The notes beneath the pieces are model-generated. The model was not told the DNA's origin and did no database searches. It saw only the letters and a list, made by a program, of their open reading frames with translations. Positions 1 to 9,956 of a DNA stretch of 64,000 nt are shown here, in pieces. Source of the DNA: Pseudorhizobium tarimense (lineage in GTDB: Bacteria > Pseudomonadota > Alphaproteobacteria > Rhizobiales > Rhizobiaceae); assembly GCF_022968135.1 (NCBI RefSeq), contig NZ_JALJRA010000009.1, positions 165,818 through 229,817 on the forward strand, read 5' to 3'. Within the stretch, counting starts at the first letter, position 1. Every line of letters starts with the position of its first letter. A program made the position numbers and the translations under genes.

Positions 1-7
1 AGCTCGT

Positions 8-1462
8 TTACACCCCGCTCGCCGGAATACCCGTTCGTTCCACCTTGCGTGGGGCCGTCAGTTCCTTCCAGGTCGAGAGCGCCTTGTTGACCGCCTGGAA
101 GGGCTCGCGCTTGACGAACTTGCCGTGGCCTTCCTGCGTCTTGACCGTGCTTTCCTCGATGGCGACGACGCCGCGGGTCAGGGTGTAGCGCGGCAAGCCA
201 GTCACCTGCTTGCCTTCGAAGACATTGTAGTCGATCGCCGACTGCTGGGACTTCGCCGAGATCGTCTTCGAGCGCTTCGGGTCCCAGACGACGATATCGG
301 CATCCGCGCCGAGCAGGATCGCGCCCTTGCGGGGATAGACGTTGAGGATCTTTGCGACGTTCGTTGAGGTCACGGCAACGAACTCGTTCATGGTGATGCG
401 CCCGCTCGCCACGCCGTGGGTCCACAGCATCGGCATGCGGTCTTCCAAGCCCCCGGTTCCGTTTGGAATCTTGCGGAAGTCGCCGATGCCGGTGCGTTTC
501 TGCTCGGTCGTGAAGGCGCAGTGATCGGTCGCCACCACCTGCAGCGAACCCGCCGAGAGGCCGGCCCAGAGCGAATCCTGGTGCTGCTTGTTGCGGAAGG
601 GGGGGCTCATCACCCGGCGGGCGGCATGATCCCAGTCCTTGTCGAAATACTCGCTTTCGTCGAGCGTCAGGTGCTGGATCAGCGGCTCGCCATAGACGCG
701 CATGCCGTTTTGCCGGGCCCGGCGGATCGCCTCGTGCGACTGCTCGCAGGAGGTGTGGACGACGTATAGGGGGGCGCCGGCCATATCCGCGATGATGATG
801 GCGCGGTTGGTGGCCTCGCCCTCGACGGAGGCGGGACGCGAATAGGCGTGCGCTTCCGGCCCGTCATTGCCTTCGTCCATCAGCTTCTGCTGCATGGCCG
901 CGACGACATCGCCGTTCTCGGCATGGACAAGGGGCAGGGCGCCGAGCTCGGCACAGCGCGAGAAGGAGGCGAACATCTCGTCGTCGTTCACCATCAGCGC
1001 ACCCTTGTAGGCCATGAAGTGCTTGAAGGTGTTGATGCCGTGGTTCAGCACCACCGCCTTCATCTCGTTGAAGACCTGCTCGCCCCACCAGGTGACCGAC
1101 ATGTGGAAGGAATAGTCGCAATTGGCGCGGGTGGACTTGTTGTCCCAGCGCTTCAGGGCATCAAGCAGCGACTGGCCGGGGTCCGGCAGGCAGAAGTCCA
1201 CCACCATGGTCGTGCCGCCGGCAAGGGCCGCCCTGGTGCCGCTTTCAAAGTCATCGGCGGAATAGGTGCCCATGAAGGGCATTTCGAGGTGGACATGGGG
1301 GTCGATGCCGCCTGGCATGACATAGCAGCCGGAGGCGTCGAGAGTTTCGTCGCCGGAGAGGTTTGGGCCGATCTCGATGATCTTGCCACCATCGATCTTG
1401 ACGTCGGCCTTGTAGGTCAGGTCGGCGGTGACGATGGTTCCGCCTTTGATCACTGTGCTCAT
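8..1462 (-). CDS. hydA: Dihydropyrimidinase / D-hydantoinase
   Basis: A 484-residue cyclic amidohydrolase that opens the ring of dihydrouracil or dihydrothymine to N-carbamoyl-beta-amino acids, step two of reductive pyrimidine catabolism, in the cytoplasm. Visible family marks are the HVH zinc pair in GGIDPHVHLE (His56/His58), the lysine of FMAYKG near residue 153 that is carbamylated in this family, a His in LVHAENGD and the metal Asp in VATDHCAF. Length is normal for the family. It ends close to the window edge but is complete. Downstream steps are encoded by the amidohydrolase at 1821-3074, and step one by preTA near 10-12.6 kb. A D-hydantoinase with other ring substrates cannot be excluded from sequence alone. 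Confidence 0.95.
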   Translation of the reverse strand: MSTVIKGGTIVTADLTYKADVKIDGGKIIEIGPNLSGDETLDASGCYVMPGGIDPHVHLEMPFMGTYSADDFESGTRAALAGGTTMVVDFCLPDPGQSLLDALKRWDNKSTRANCDYSFHMSVTWWGEQVFNEMKAVVLNHGINTFKHFMAYKGALMVNDDEMFASFSRCAELGALPLVHAENGDVVAAMQQKLMDEGNDGPEAHAYSRPASVEGEATNRAIIIADMAGAPLYVVHTSCEQSHEAIRRARQNGMRVYGEPLIQHLTLDESEYFDKDWDHAARRVMSPPFRNKQHQDSLWAGLSAGSLQVVATDHCAFTTEQKRTGIGDFRKIPNGTGGLEDRMPMLWTHGVASGRITMNEFVAVTSTNVAKILNVYPRKGAILLGADADIVVWDPKRSKTISAKSQQSAIDYNVFEGKQVTGLPRYTLTRGVVAIEESTVKTQEGHGKFVKREPFQAVNKALSTWKELTAPRKVERTGIPASGV

Positions 1463-1567
1463 GGTCCCGTTCCCTCTGTTCTTGTTTCAAGGGACCACCG
1501 GCCGCATGCGGGCCGGAGGCCCGATGCCTATTGTCCTGATCGTCGTCTGGTGTGATTGCTTGTCTGC

Positions 1568-1771
1568 TCAGGCTTCGAGCAGGCCGAGGCGTTTCTCAAT
1601 TCTGGGTACGCGCTCGTCCATCCGATCAAGACGGTGCGACAGGTTCGCATACTGCTGTTCAAGAAAACCGAGCCTCGTCTTGATCTCGCGCAGGTCTTCC
1701 GAGTGCTTTTCCTGCGTCGCACGGATGGCACGAAGATGCTCAAGGACAAGGTTTTCAGTTGCGGGGGACAT
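1568..1771 (-). CDS. Small coiled-coil protein, unknown function
   Basis: A 67-residue, highly charged protein with heptad-like spacing of Leu and Ile (LEHLRAIRATQEKHSEDLREIKTR, then LEQQYANLSHRLDRMDERV), so probably one long coiled coil with no membrane segment or Cys. A GGAG lies about eight bases before the ATG. It sits between the two pyrimidine-degradation genes in the same direction and may be co-transcribed with them. I recognise no named family and infer no function beyond self-association or partner binding. Confidence 0.6.
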   Translation of the reverse strand: MSPATENLVLEHLRAIRATQEKHSEDLREIKTRLGFLEQQYANLSHRLDRMDERVPRIEKRLGLLEA

Positions 1772-1820
1772 TCGCCAGGCTCCGCAGTTCGCGATGGCTT
1801 AGAATATAGTGGCGTTGGGC

Positions 1821-3074
1821 TCACTCGACAATCTCCGCGGTCTCCAGCACGGCGTAGAGGAGCACGTCGGCGCCGGCGCTTGCCCATTCCTTCGAGATAT
1901 CCTCCGCCTCGTTGTGCGACAGCCCGCCGACGCAGGGACACATGACCATCGTCGCCGGCGCCACCTTGGCCGCCCAGCAGGCATCATGACCGGCGCCGGA
2001 GATGATATCCATGTGGCTGTAGCCGAGCTTCTCGGCCGCCTCGCGGACGCGCCCGACCAGAACCGGATCGAAGGTCACCGGATCGAAATGCCCGACGGCC
2101 TCCACGGAACAGCCGACGCCCAGGTCGTCGCAGATCTCGGCGGCCTTTTTCTCGATTTTTGCCCGCATCCGGTCGAGCTTCTCCTGACTCGGCGTACGGA
2201 TGTCGACGGTGAAGACGACCTTGCCGGGGAGCACATTGCGTGAGTTCGGGGAGAAGAACATCTGTCCGACGCCGCCGACGGCGCCCGGCTGCTCGTTCAT
2301 CGCCACCTCCTGCACCATCTCCAGGATACGGCTCATAGCAAGACCGGCATTGACGCGCATGGTCATCGGGGTGGAGCCGGTGTGGGCTTCCTTGCCCGTC
2401 AGCGTGAACTCCAGCCACCAGAGCCCCTGGCAGTGGGTGACGACGCCGATCTGCTTGTTCTCGGCCTCGAGGATCGGGCCCTGTTCGATATGATATTCAA
2501 AGTAGGCGTGCATCTTGCGCGCACCGACCTCTTCCTCGCCGACCCAGCCGATGCGCTGCAACTCGTCGCCGAAGCTCTTTCCTTCGGGGTCCTTGCGGGC
2601 ATAGGCGTAGTCGAGGTCGTGGACGCCGGCGAAGACGCCCGAGGCGAGCATGGCCGGCGCAAAGCGGGCGCCTTCCTCGTTGGTCCAGTTGGCGACGACC
2701 ACCGGGTGCTTCGTCTTGATGCCGAGGTCGTTCAGAGTGCGGACGACTTCCAAGCCGGATAGCACGCCGAGCACGCCGTCATACTTGCCGCCGGTCGGCT
2801 GGGTGTCGAGGTGCGAACCGATGTATACCGGCAGCGCATCAGGGTCGGTGCCGGCGCGGGTCATGAACATGGTGCCCATCTTGTCGACGCCCATCGTCAG
2901 CCCCGCATCGTCGCACCATGTCTGGAAGAGCTTACGTCCCTCGGCATCCGCGTCCGTCAACGTCTGGCGATTGTTGCCGCCGGCGATGCCGGGGCCAATT
3001 TTCGCCATGTCCATGAGCGAATCCCACAACCTGTCGCCATTGATGCGCAGGTTCTCGCCGGGTGCTGCCACCAT
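1821..3074 (-). CDS. Zn-dependent N-carbamoyl amino acid amidohydrolase (beta-ureidopropionase type)
   Basis: An M20-family, dimetal hydrolase of about 417 residues that removes CO2 and ammonia from N-carbamoyl-beta-alanine or N-carbamoyl-amino acids, the last step of reductive pyrimidine breakdown. Metal-site motifs are present in order: GSHLDTQP, NWTNEEGARF with the paired Glu, EYHIEQGP, and SGAGHDA near the C terminus. The start is taken as the ATG beginning MVAAPGENL, because an AGGTGAGG lies nine bases upstream; two ATGs further up are possible. The gene faces away from rutR, and a RutR-like palindrome at 3197-3212 lies between them. Annotated elsewhere as hydC, hyuC or amaB; exact substrate is inferred from the neighbours. 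Confidence 0.93.
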   Translation of the reverse strand: MVAAPGENLRINGDRLWDSLMDMAKIGPGIAGGNNRQTLTDADAEGRKLFQTWCDDAGLTMGVDKMGTMFMTRAGTDPDALPVYIGSHLDTQPTGGKYDGVLGVLSGLEVVRTLNDLGIKTKHPVVVANWTNEEGARFAPAMLASGVFAGVHDLDYAYARKDPEGKSFGDELQRIGWVGEEEVGARKMHAYFEYHIEQGPILEAENKQIGVVTHCQGLWWLEFTLTGKEAHTGSTPMTMRVNAGLAMSRILEMVQEVAMNEQPGAVGGVGQMFFSPNSRNVLPGKVVFTVDIRTPSQEKLDRMRAKIEKKAAEICDDLGVGCSVEAVGHFDPVTFDPVLVGRVREAAEKLGYSHMDIISGAGHDACWAAKVAPATMVMCPCVGGLSHNEAEDISKEWASAGADVLLYAVLETAEIVE

Positions 3075-3196
3075 CAGCCACATCCTCACCTGTTTGAGCC
3101 GCTTTGGCGGCTTATGCTGTTCCCGCCGGTTCTCTGTTTCCTGCCCCGTCAGCAGTGAAACTCAACATTGCCTTTGTTGGACTTGTCGCTGATAAT

Positions 3197-3212
3197 TTGA
3201 CCGGTTGGTAAA
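3197..3212. promoter_or_regulatory. Candidate RutR operator 1
   Basis: The sequence TTGACCGGTTGGTAAA is an interrupted inverted repeat of the TTGACC-N4-GGT(A/C)AA type expected for RutR. It lies between the divergent amidohydrolase and rutR genes. A second match upstream of preT (12711-12726) supports a shared regulon. Binding is inferred. Confidence 0.55.
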
Positions 3213-3326
3213 AACATACAATTTCCGCGCCGCCACTCAAGACGAAAATCACGAAAAGTCGCCAGCAGTGCCAAAAGCGCCTGAGGCAGGCGGCGGAAGC
3301 GCAACGACAGGGGATGACGAGAGGGG

Positions 3327-3980
3327 ATGGCTGTACCACGGGCGGCAAAGACGCAGCGGCGGACGCGGATCCAGGAAGAAAAGGAAGAGCGCATCCTTGA
3401 TGCCGCGCTCGACGTCTTCTCCTCCAGCGGCTTCCGGGGCACCACGATCGACCAGATCGCCGAAGTCGCGGGCATGTCTAAGCCGAACCTCCTCTACTAT
3501 TTTCGCACGAAGGAAGCGATCCACCGCACACTTCTGGAGCGGATGCTGTTCACCTGGCTCGACCCGCTGCAGGCCTTTGACGCCGATGGCGACCCGGAGT
3601 CGGAGATCCGCTCCTATATCCGCCGCAAGCTCGAGATGTCTCGCGACTTTCCTCGGGAGAGCCGGCTCTTCGCCAACGAGATCCTGCAGGGAGCACCGCA
3701 TATCGAGGACGAATTGAAAGGCCCGCTGAAGGCTCTCGTCGATGAAAAGGCTGAGGTCATCCGGGCCTGGATCAAGGCCGGCAAGCTTGCGCGATGCGAC
3801 CCGTACCACCTGATCTTTTCCATCTGGGCGACGACGCAGCATTATGCGGATTTCGACGTCCAGGTGCGTGCCGTGCTTGGGGAAAGGCGGGCAGGCGAGG
3901 GCCGCTTCGAGGATGCGGCCCGCTACCTCGAGCAGTTGTTCATGTCCGGCCTGAAGATCGGGATTCAGTCAGAGCCGTGA
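3327..3980 (+). CDS. rutR: TetR-family regulator, RutR-like
   Basis: A 217-residue TetR regulator. The N-terminal helix-turn-helix spans roughly residues 20-65, with the typical TetR stretch ILDAALDVFSSSGFRGTT and the recognition segment MSKPNLLYYF. The C-terminal half matches RutR proteins (LEMSRDFPRESRLFANEILQGAP, then HLIFSIWATTQHYADF). In E. coli RutR binds uracil or thymine and controls pyrimidine use; the divergent amidohydrolase and nearby preTA fit that role here. GAGAGGGG lies directly upstream of the ATG. It probably represses the pyrimidine genes and itself through the two sites described separately. Confidence 0.9.
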   Translation: MAVPRAAKTQRRTRIQEEKEERILDAALDVFSSSGFRGTTIDQIAEVAGMSKPNLLYYFRTKEAIHRTLLERMLFTWLDPLQAFDADGDPESEIRSYIRRKLEMSRDFPRESRLFANEILQGAPHIEDELKGPLKALVDEKAEVIRAWIKAGKLARCDPYHLIFSIWATTQHYADFDVQVRAVLGERRAGEGRFEDAARYLEQLFMSGLKIGIQSEP

Positions 3981-3981
3981 T

Positions 3982-5007
3982 CTAGAAGCCTGTGAGTTTC
4001 ACCATGGCCAAGCCAAAGACGGAAATGAAGAGCCAGCCGAAGGCGCCGAGCGCCAGCGGGCGGACCCCTTGGGCCTTCAGCCGCGCCAGATTGGTGTGCA
4101 GCCCCATGGCCGCAAGTCCCGTGGAAAGCAGGAATGTCGTGAGGAGGCCCGTTACCGCCTGCGCTTCTGCAGGGATATCGAAGCCACTGTTGAAGAGAAC
4201 CATCGCGATAAAGCCGAGCACGAACCAAGGTGTCGGGGCTGAGGCCGCCGATCCACCGCCTGCAGCGCGGCGTGCAGCAATCGCCATCGTCATGACCAGC
4301 GGGGCAAGCAGCACGACCCGCGTCAGCTTAGCGATCGTGCCTGACTGGCCCGCCACGTCGCCGCCCTGGAAGGCTGCGGCGACCACCTGGGCCACCTCGT
4401 GGATGGTGGCCCCGGTCCAGACGCCATAGCCGGTGGCGTCGAGCGGCAGCACGCCGGCGATTAGCGGAAACAGCAGCATTGAGACGGAACCGAAAATGGT
4501 GACGCAGGCGACGGCGTAGGCCACCTGCTCATCACGGCCCCGTGCCACCGTGTTTGCCGCAATCACGGCCGAGGCGCCGCAAACCGAGGTGCCGGCGGCG
4601 ATGAGGTCGGTCAATGCCGGGTCGACGCCCATGGCGCGCCCCGCAAGGCGGATGGCGACGAAGGTGACCGTCAGCGTCACCGTGACGGCAGCCAGTCCAC
4701 CGATGCCGAGGGAGAGGATCTGTCCAAGCGTCACCTGCAGACCGAGGAGAACGATACCGGCGCGCAGCAGGCGTCGCATGGCGAAGGCGATCCCGTGCGA
4801 CGAGCTTGCAGGAAGCCGAATGACATTGCCGAGCGCCATTCCCATCACGATCGACAGGATCAGCGGGCTCAGCCACTGCCAGCCGCTGGCCGTTCGGAAC
4901 GCCATCGCTGAAAGAGCGATCCCAGCGGTCAACAAAAGTCCATTCAGGAGGGGGTGAGAAAAGCGCGCGGAATGAGTTTGTTGATGTTCGGCCAGAGTGT
5001 CATGCAT
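3982..5007 (-). CDS. YeiH family (UPF0324) putative sulfate/anion exporter
   Basis: A 341-residue integral membrane protein with about ten hydrophobic segments and family signatures such as LGNVIRLP, RAGIVLLGLQVTLGQI, AAGTSVCGASAVIAAN and VWTGATIHEVAQVVAAA. The YeiH/UPF0324 family is annotated as putative sulfate exporters, but the substrate is not firmly known. It is transcribed away from the LysR gene at 5113, the usual arrangement for YeiH with a YeiE/CysB-type regulator. Only about 105 bases separate the two starts, so that gap holds both promoters. The end is two bases from the stop of rutR, making them convergent. Confidence 0.88.
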   Translation of the reverse strand: MHDTLAEHQQTHSARFSHPLLNGLLLTAGIALSAMAFRTASGWQWLSPLILSIVMGMALGNVIRLPASSSHGIAFAMRRLLRAGIVLLGLQVTLGQILSLGIGGLAAVTVTLTVTFVAIRLAGRAMGVDPALTDLIAAGTSVCGASAVIAANTVARGRDEQVAYAVACVTIFGSVSMLLFPLIAGVLPLDATGYGVWTGATIHEVAQVVAAAFQGGDVAGQSGTIAKLTRVVLLAPLVMTMAIAARRAAGGGSAASAPTPWFVLGFIAMVLFNSGFDIPAEAQAVTGLLTTFLLSTGLAAMGLHTNLARLKAQGVRPLALGAFGWLFISVFGLAMVKLTGF

Positions 5008-5112
5008 ATTCTAAATCTCGTTCTAATCATGCAAATCCATTCTCATCCACTTCCAAACACAATTCCAACGCGTAATATCGCTCCTATTGATCGATAATGT
5101 CGAACGGTTGCG

Positions 5113-6012
5113 ATGACGCTGGATCAGCTGCGGGTATTTGTGGAAGTGGCAGAGCGCCAGCATGTGACGCGGGCGGCGGCTGCGCTCAACATGACGCAGT
5201 CGGCCACGAGTGCTGCGGTTTCTGCGCTTGAACAGCGCCACGGGGTGATCCTCTTCAATCGGATCGGCCGTCGCATTGAGCTGACGGAGGCGGGACGCCT
5301 CTTCCTGCCGGAGGCAAAGGCGCTGCTGGAGCGAGCAGGGGCGGCAGAACACATGCTGGCGGATCTCGGCGGGACGGCGAGCGGCACCTTGCGGCTCCAC
5401 GCCAGCCAAACGGTTGCCAGCTACTGGCTGCCATCGCGCCTCGTCGCCTATCACGAGCGCTTCCCGCGGGTCGACCTGGAGCTTGTCGTCGGCAATACCA
5501 GAAGCGCTGCGGAAGCGGTCATATCCGGGCGGGCGCAGCTCGGGGTCGTCGAGGGTGAGATCGATTCCCCCGAACTCGTGCGTACCAAAGTGGCCGAAGA
5601 CCATCTGTTGCTCGTCGTCGGCAACCGGCATCCATGGGCTGATCGGCAGGCGATCCTGCCGTCGGAACTGATGGAAACCAGCTGGATCATGCGCGAGGTC
5701 GGCTCCGGCACGCGTTCCGCCTTCGAGCGAGAGCTTCAGGCGCTGGGCCTTGATCCGGCAGACCTGTCCATCGTGCTGGAACTGCCCTCGAACGAAGCGG
5801 CAATTGCTGCCGTCGAGGCGGGACTCAGCGCAACGGTGATTTCAAGCCGTGCCGCACGCTCGCATCATTTCTCAGGCCGGGTCCGCGCCGTCGATTTTCC
5901 GATGCCTGTGCGGGCCTTCTCCGTCCTGCACCACCGCGAGCGCCATGTGACGCGCGCCATGCGGGCAATGCTGGACATTCTGCAGGAGCAGGAAAAGCCA
6001 AACGCCGTCTGA
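5113..6012 (+). CDS. LysR-family regulator (YeiE/CysB-like) of the YeiH transporter
   Basis: A 299-residue LysR protein. The winged helix-turn-helix fills about the first 60 residues (TLDQLRVFVEVAERQHVTRAAAALNMTQ, where the ATSAAVSALE helix follows), and the effector domain follows from about residue 90. Its divergent placement next to the YeiH-type transporter suggests it activates that gene in response to the transported anion or a related metabolite. Upstream bases 5008-5112 are unusually AT-rich for this window, consistent with a shared promoter region. The effector is unknown. Confidence 0.88.
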   Translation: MTLDQLRVFVEVAERQHVTRAAAALNMTQSATSAAVSALEQRHGVILFNRIGRRIELTEAGRLFLPEAKALLERAGAAEHMLADLGGTASGTLRLHASQTVASYWLPSRLVAYHERFPRVDLELVVGNTRSAAEAVISGRAQLGVVEGEIDSPELVRTKVAEDHLLLVVGNRHPWADRQAILPSELMETSWIMREVGSGTRSAFERELQALGLDPADLSIVLELPSNEAAIAAVEAGLSATVISSRAARSHHFSGRVRAVDFPMPVRAFSVLHHRERHVTRAMRAMLDILQEQEKPNAV

Positions 6013-6018
6013 CCAGGT

Positions 6019-7680
6019 TCAGATCTCCGTGCGTCTCAGGATGTAGTCGAGACCGCCGACACGGAACCAGCGATAGGCGTGTGCCTCCAGCAGGAGCCGG
6101 TGCCGGCTATTCTCGTCGGCTTCGCTGCTTTGGCTGTCGGCAATGTCGATCAGCAACCGACCCTGCTCGCCGCAGCCGACATCAAGATCGATCTCCACCG
6201 GTTCCGGGTGGAGGTTGTGAATGATCAGCACCGCGTTGTTGCGCCAGTCGTAGCGCAGCGCCAGTACGCCAGGATCCTTCGTGTCGAGCGCCGTGAAGTC
6301 GCCCCAGCCGATCTCGGGCGCTTCTTTGCGCATCCGGATCAGCCGCTCCATCCAGTTCAGAAGAGACTCCGGCGATCGTCGCTGCTCGGCGACATTGATG
6401 TGCTCGTAGCCGAACGGCCCCTCGGAGATCACCGGCAGCACCGGCTTGTCGCTCTTGGTGAAGCCTCCCTGCGGCTCGTCAGACCACTGCATTGGTGTGC
6501 GGCAGCTGTTGCGATCCGGAAGTTTCAGGTCGTCGCCCATGCCGATCTCGTCGCCGTAGCGGATCACCGGCGTGCCGGGCAGCGAGAACATCAGGCTGTA
6601 AGCCAGCTCGAGCCGGCGCTGGTCGCCGCCCAGCATCGGCGCCAGACGACGGCGGATGCCACGGTCGTAAAGCTGCATGTTCTTGTCCGGGCCGAAGGCG
6701 GCGAAGACCGCCTGACGCTGATTTTTGTCGAGGCGTCCGAGGTCGAGTTCATCGTGGTTGCGCAGGAACTGGCCCCATTGAGCCGTGCCCGGCTTCGGCT
6801 TCGTCCTCTCAAGCGCCTCGATCATCGGGCGCGTGTCGCCGCTCGCCAGGGCATAGAACAGCGTCTGGTTGACCTGGAAGTTGAACATCATCTGGATGCG
6901 GTCGCCGTCGTCGCCGAAGTAGTTCAGGTTTTCCTCCGGCAGGATGTTCGCTTCCCCGAGGATCATCGAGTCGCCCTTGCGCCACTGAAGGAACTCGCGG
7001 AAGGTCCGCAGCATGTCGAAGTGCTCCTTCGCCTCCTTCACGCCGGGAATCTTCTCGGCGATGACGAAGGGCACGGCATCCATGCGAAAGCCGCTGACGC
7101 CGAGCTGGATCCAGAAGCCCATGATCTTCAGGATTTCCTCCTGAACCATGGGATTGGCCGTGTTGAGGTCCGGTTGGAACTCATAGAAGCGGTGGAAGTA
7201 GTATCCGCCTGCCTTCTCGTCCCGCGTCCAGGTGCTGTCCTGCACGCCCGGGAAGACCATGCCCTGATCGGCATCCGCAGGCTTCGTGTTCGACCAGACG
7301 TACCAGTCGCGGTAGGGGGAGTTGGGGTCGCTGCGGGCCGACTGGAACCAGGGATGCTGGTTTGAGGTGTGGTTGACTACCAGATCGATCAGGACCCGGA
7401 TGCCGCGCTGCTTGCAGCCATGGGTGAAGTCGACAAAATCGCCGAGCGTCCCGTAGCGCGGATCCACGTTGTAGTAGTCGGTGATGTCGTAGCCGTCGTC
7501 CTTGCCCGGCGAGGGCTGGAACGGCATCAGCCAGATGGCGCCAACACCGAGGCCTGCGAGGTAATCGAGCCGACGGGACAGGCCCTCGAAATCGCCCACA
7601 CCGTCACCATTGGCGTCCATGAAGGTTTCGACAGAGAGGCAATAGACGACGGTGTTCTTATACCAAAGATCGCTGATCAC
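6019..7680 (-). CDS. GH13 alpha-amylase family enzyme (trehalose synthase-like)
   Basis: A glycoside hydrolase family 13 protein of about 553 residues. The four conserved regions are visible: DLVVNHTS, GFRMDAVPF with the nucleophile Asp, ILGEANI with the acid/base Glu, and FLRNHDEL with the transition-state Asp. Overall order and length resemble maltose alpha-D-glucosyltransferases (trehalose synthases) and related transglucosidases. The longest reading frame starts at 7767, but I prefer the GTG at 7680 (VISDLWYKNTVVYCLSVETF): an AGGAG lies nine bases upstream and homologues begin with this DLWYK stretch. Substrate specificity cannot be fixed from sequence alone. Confidence 0.88.
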   Translation of the reverse strand: MISDLWYKNTVVYCLSVETFMDANGDGVGDFEGLSRRLDYLAGLGVGAIWLMPFQPSPGKDDGYDITDYYNVDPRYGTLGDFVDFTHGCKQRGIRVLIDLVVNHTSNQHPWFQSARSDPNSPYRDWYVWSNTKPADADQGMVFPGVQDSTWTRDEKAGGYYFHRFYEFQPDLNTANPMVQEEILKIMGFWIQLGVSGFRMDAVPFVIAEKIPGVKEAKEHFDMLRTFREFLQWRKGDSMILGEANILPEENLNYFGDDGDRIQMMFNFQVNQTLFYALASGDTRPMIEALERTKPKPGTAQWGQFLRNHDELDLGRLDKNQRQAVFAAFGPDKNMQLYDRGIRRRLAPMLGGDQRRLELAYSLMFSLPGTPVIRYGDEIGMGDDLKLPDRNSCRTPMQWSDEPQGGFTKSDKPVLPVISEGPFGYEHINVAEQRRSPESLLNWMERLIRMRKEAPEIGWGDFTALDTKDPGVLALRYDWRNNAVLIIHNLHPEPVEIDLDVGCGEQGRLLIDIADSQSSEADENSRHRLLLEAHAYRWFRVGGLDYILRRTEI

Positions 7681-7789
7681 GGGGCGGTTCTCCTGTGCGC
7701 ACCCGAGCAGCAATGACGGGAGCGACTGATTGTTCCCCACGGGCGCTCTTGCATCGGCCGGCTTCATGCCGACGGAGCAGCCAAATGAA

Positions 7790-7819
7790 AAGGCCCGGCA
7801 GCGGGTGCTGCCGGGCCTT
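7790..7819 (-). terminator. Strong intrinsic terminator after the chemoreceptor gene
   Basis: A perfect 13-bp stem (AAGGCCCGGCAGC and its complement) closes a four-base loop. Read on the minus strand it is followed by TTTTCATTT. It lies just beyond the 3' end of the chemoreceptor gene and before the start of the GH13 gene. Confidence 0.85.
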
Positions 7820-7842
7820 GGGCTGGAGAGTGATCGGGTCGC

Positions 7843-9750
7843 TTAGGCGGCCGCACGGACTTTGTGTCCAGACATGCCGGAGTGGCCGTCGAGCTTGAAG
7901 TTCTGGAGCATGGTCTGCAGCTGGAAGCTCTCCTGGGCGAGCGTCGTGCTGGCCGCAGTGGTTTCTTCCACCATGGCTGCGTTCTTCTGTGTCATCTGGT
8001 CCATCTGGTTGACCGAGGAGTTGATCTCACCAAGCGCCGTCGACTGTTCCCGGGCAGCCGTTGCAATCGACTCGACGTGGCCGTTGACGCGGTTGACGAG
8101 GTTTTCGATTTCCAGCAAAGCATCGCCGGTCGAGCGGACGAGCGCGACGCCACCTTCCACTTCGGAGGCCGACGCGGTGATCAGCGTCTTGATCTCCTTG
8201 GCAGCATTGGCGGAGCGCTGTGCCAGTTCACGGACTTCCTGGGCAACGACTGCAAAGCCGCGGCCGGCTTCGCCGGCACGGGCCGCCTCTACGCCGGCGT
8301 TCAGAGCCAGCAGGTTGGTCTGGAAGGCGATCTCATCGATCACGGTGATGATCTGGCTGATCTTGTTGGAAGAGTCCTCGATACGGCCCATGGCGTCGAC
8401 GGCGCTGCGGACGATTTCGCCCGACTTTGCCGCACTCTGGCGCGTCTCGTGAACCATGTCGCGAGCCTCGTTGGCACGCGAGGAGGAGGCACGGACGGTC
8501 GCGGTGATCTCGTCGAGAGCCGCAGCCGTTTCTTCGAGAGCCGCAGCCTGCTGTTCCGTCCGCTTGGACAGATCGTTGGCAGCGGAGCTCAGCTCTGCCG
8601 ACTTGTCGTTGATCGTGCTTGCGGCACCGCGAACATCGTTCATGGTGGCACGCAGCGTTACCATCGTGGCGTTGACGTTGGCCTGAAGCTCAGCAAACGC
8701 CCCTTGGAACTGGCCATTCATGGTCTGCGTCAGGTCGGCATCGGCAAGCGCTGCGATGACGCGACGGGTTTCGGCAACCGCGGTGTCCACGCTGCCGACC
8801 AATTCGTTGACGCTCTTTGCGAAGCGGTTGAGGTCTTCGTTCTGGTAGTCCTTGCTGATGCGGCCGGAGAAGTCACCGGCAACAGCCGCAGCGACGACTG
8901 TCGCAATGCTCGACTGCAGGTCGCTGCTGCGCTCGTGGAGTGCTGCTTCCTGCGACTTCAGTTCCTGCACGGCGAGCGCGTTCTTGCGGAAGACGTCGAC
9001 GGCACGGCCCATTTCGCCAATCTCGTCCTTGCGGCCGGCATCGACGGACGTGTCCTGGAGGTCGCCCTGCGCAAGGCGGCTCATCGCCTGGGTCAGCGAG
9101 CGGATCGGCAGAACGATGCCGCGGCGGGCAACCAGAGTGCTGATGGCAGCGCCGATCACAGTGAATGCCAGCGCGGATGCTGCTGCCACGATCATCGCGG
9201 TGGACGAAGAGGAAAGGGCTTCAGCGCGGGCAGCGGCCAGCTCTTCGCCGGAGTACTTGCTGTAGACCTTGACGGTGTCGGTCACGACTTTCTGGCCGGC
9301 CAGTGCCTTGCCAAGTGCGGCGGAGATGGCCGCTGCATCCGAAGGATTGCTTTCAGCGACCCTCACCATGGCGCGGATTTCGTTAAAGTAGCTGTCTATC
9401 GCCGCGCGGATCGTCTTCAGCTGATCCAGCTCCGTTGCGTCAGCCGTGGATTCGATCTTGGGCAGGCGGTCGAGCATCTCTGCCGCACGCTTTTCCGTTT
9501 CGGCACGAAAGTCCGCGGCCTTTTCCGGCGCCGCGGCGAGCTGGTAGGTCATGCGGCTGATGGCGATGATATCGACCCGCAGATCCATCGCTTCGCGTGC
9601 CGTTTCCTCGCGCGCACCGACGTTCGTCATCGCCTGCTGCAAGCCATAGAGCCCGCTGCCGGAGATTGCAGCGATGATGAGGGAGGAAATTCCCATTACA
9701 ACCACAAGAAGACCGATCTTCTTGGAAATTCCTAGATCCTTAAATGTCAT
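7843..9750 (-). CDS. Methyl-accepting chemotaxis protein
   Basis: A transmembrane chemoreceptor of about 635 residues. An N-terminal membrane segment ([19 protein letters not shown]) is followed by a periplasmic helical ligand domain of about 150 residues, a second membrane segment near residue 195 ([18 protein letters not shown]), a HAMP domain, and a long cytoplasmic signalling coiled coil. The hairpin tip that contacts CheA/CheW is clear: [20 protein letters not shown], then [19 protein letters not shown]. The start is taken as [11 protein letters not shown], not the Met nine codons upstream. No CheR-tethering pentapeptide is seen at the C terminus (HKVRAAA). Ligand unknown. Confidence 0.92.
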   Translation of the reverse strand: MTFKDLGISKKIGLLVVVMGISSLIIAAISGSGLYGLQQAMTNVGAREETAREAMDLRVDIIAISRMTYQLAAAPEKAADFRAETEKRAAEMLDRLPKIESTADATELDQLKTIRAAIDSYFNEIRAMVRVAESNPSDAAAISAALGKALAGQKVVTDTVKVYSKYSGEELAAARAEALSSSSTAMIVAAASALAFTVIGAAISTLVARRGIVLPIRSLTQAMSRLAQGDLQDTSVDAGRKDEIGEMGRAVDVFRKNALAVQELKSQEAALHERSSDLQSSIATVVAAAVAGDFSGRISKDYQNEDLNRFAKSVNELVGSVDTAVAETRRVIAALADADLTQTMNGQFQGAFAELQANVNATMVTLRATMNDVRGAASTINDKSAELSSAANDLSKRTEQQAAALEETAAALDEITATVRASSSRANEARDMVHETRQSAAKSGEIVRSAVDAMGRIEDSSNKISQIITVIDEIAFQTNLLALNAGVEAARAGEAGRGFAVVAQEVRELAQRSANAAKEIKTLITASASEVEGGVALVRSTGDALLEIENLVNRVNGHVESIATAAREQSTALGEINSSVNQMDQMTQKNAAMVEETTAASTTLAQESFQLQTMLQNFKLDGHSGMSGHKVRAAA

Positions 9751-9956
9751 AATCTTGAATCCCGGTTGGACAAGCAAGTATGTCGCGGCGCGGCTTCAAG
9801 CCGCACCACAGAAACTCCCGCTTAACACTTGGCAGAGATCGGCTAACTCGCAGTTAAAAAATCGGCCGGACTTTCGCACTGCAGCACGTGAGTCGATGTT
9901 GCTTGGGAATTGGTCTTCTGCAGCCCTGTCGAGAAGCTCACGCAGGGCTGCTTCCC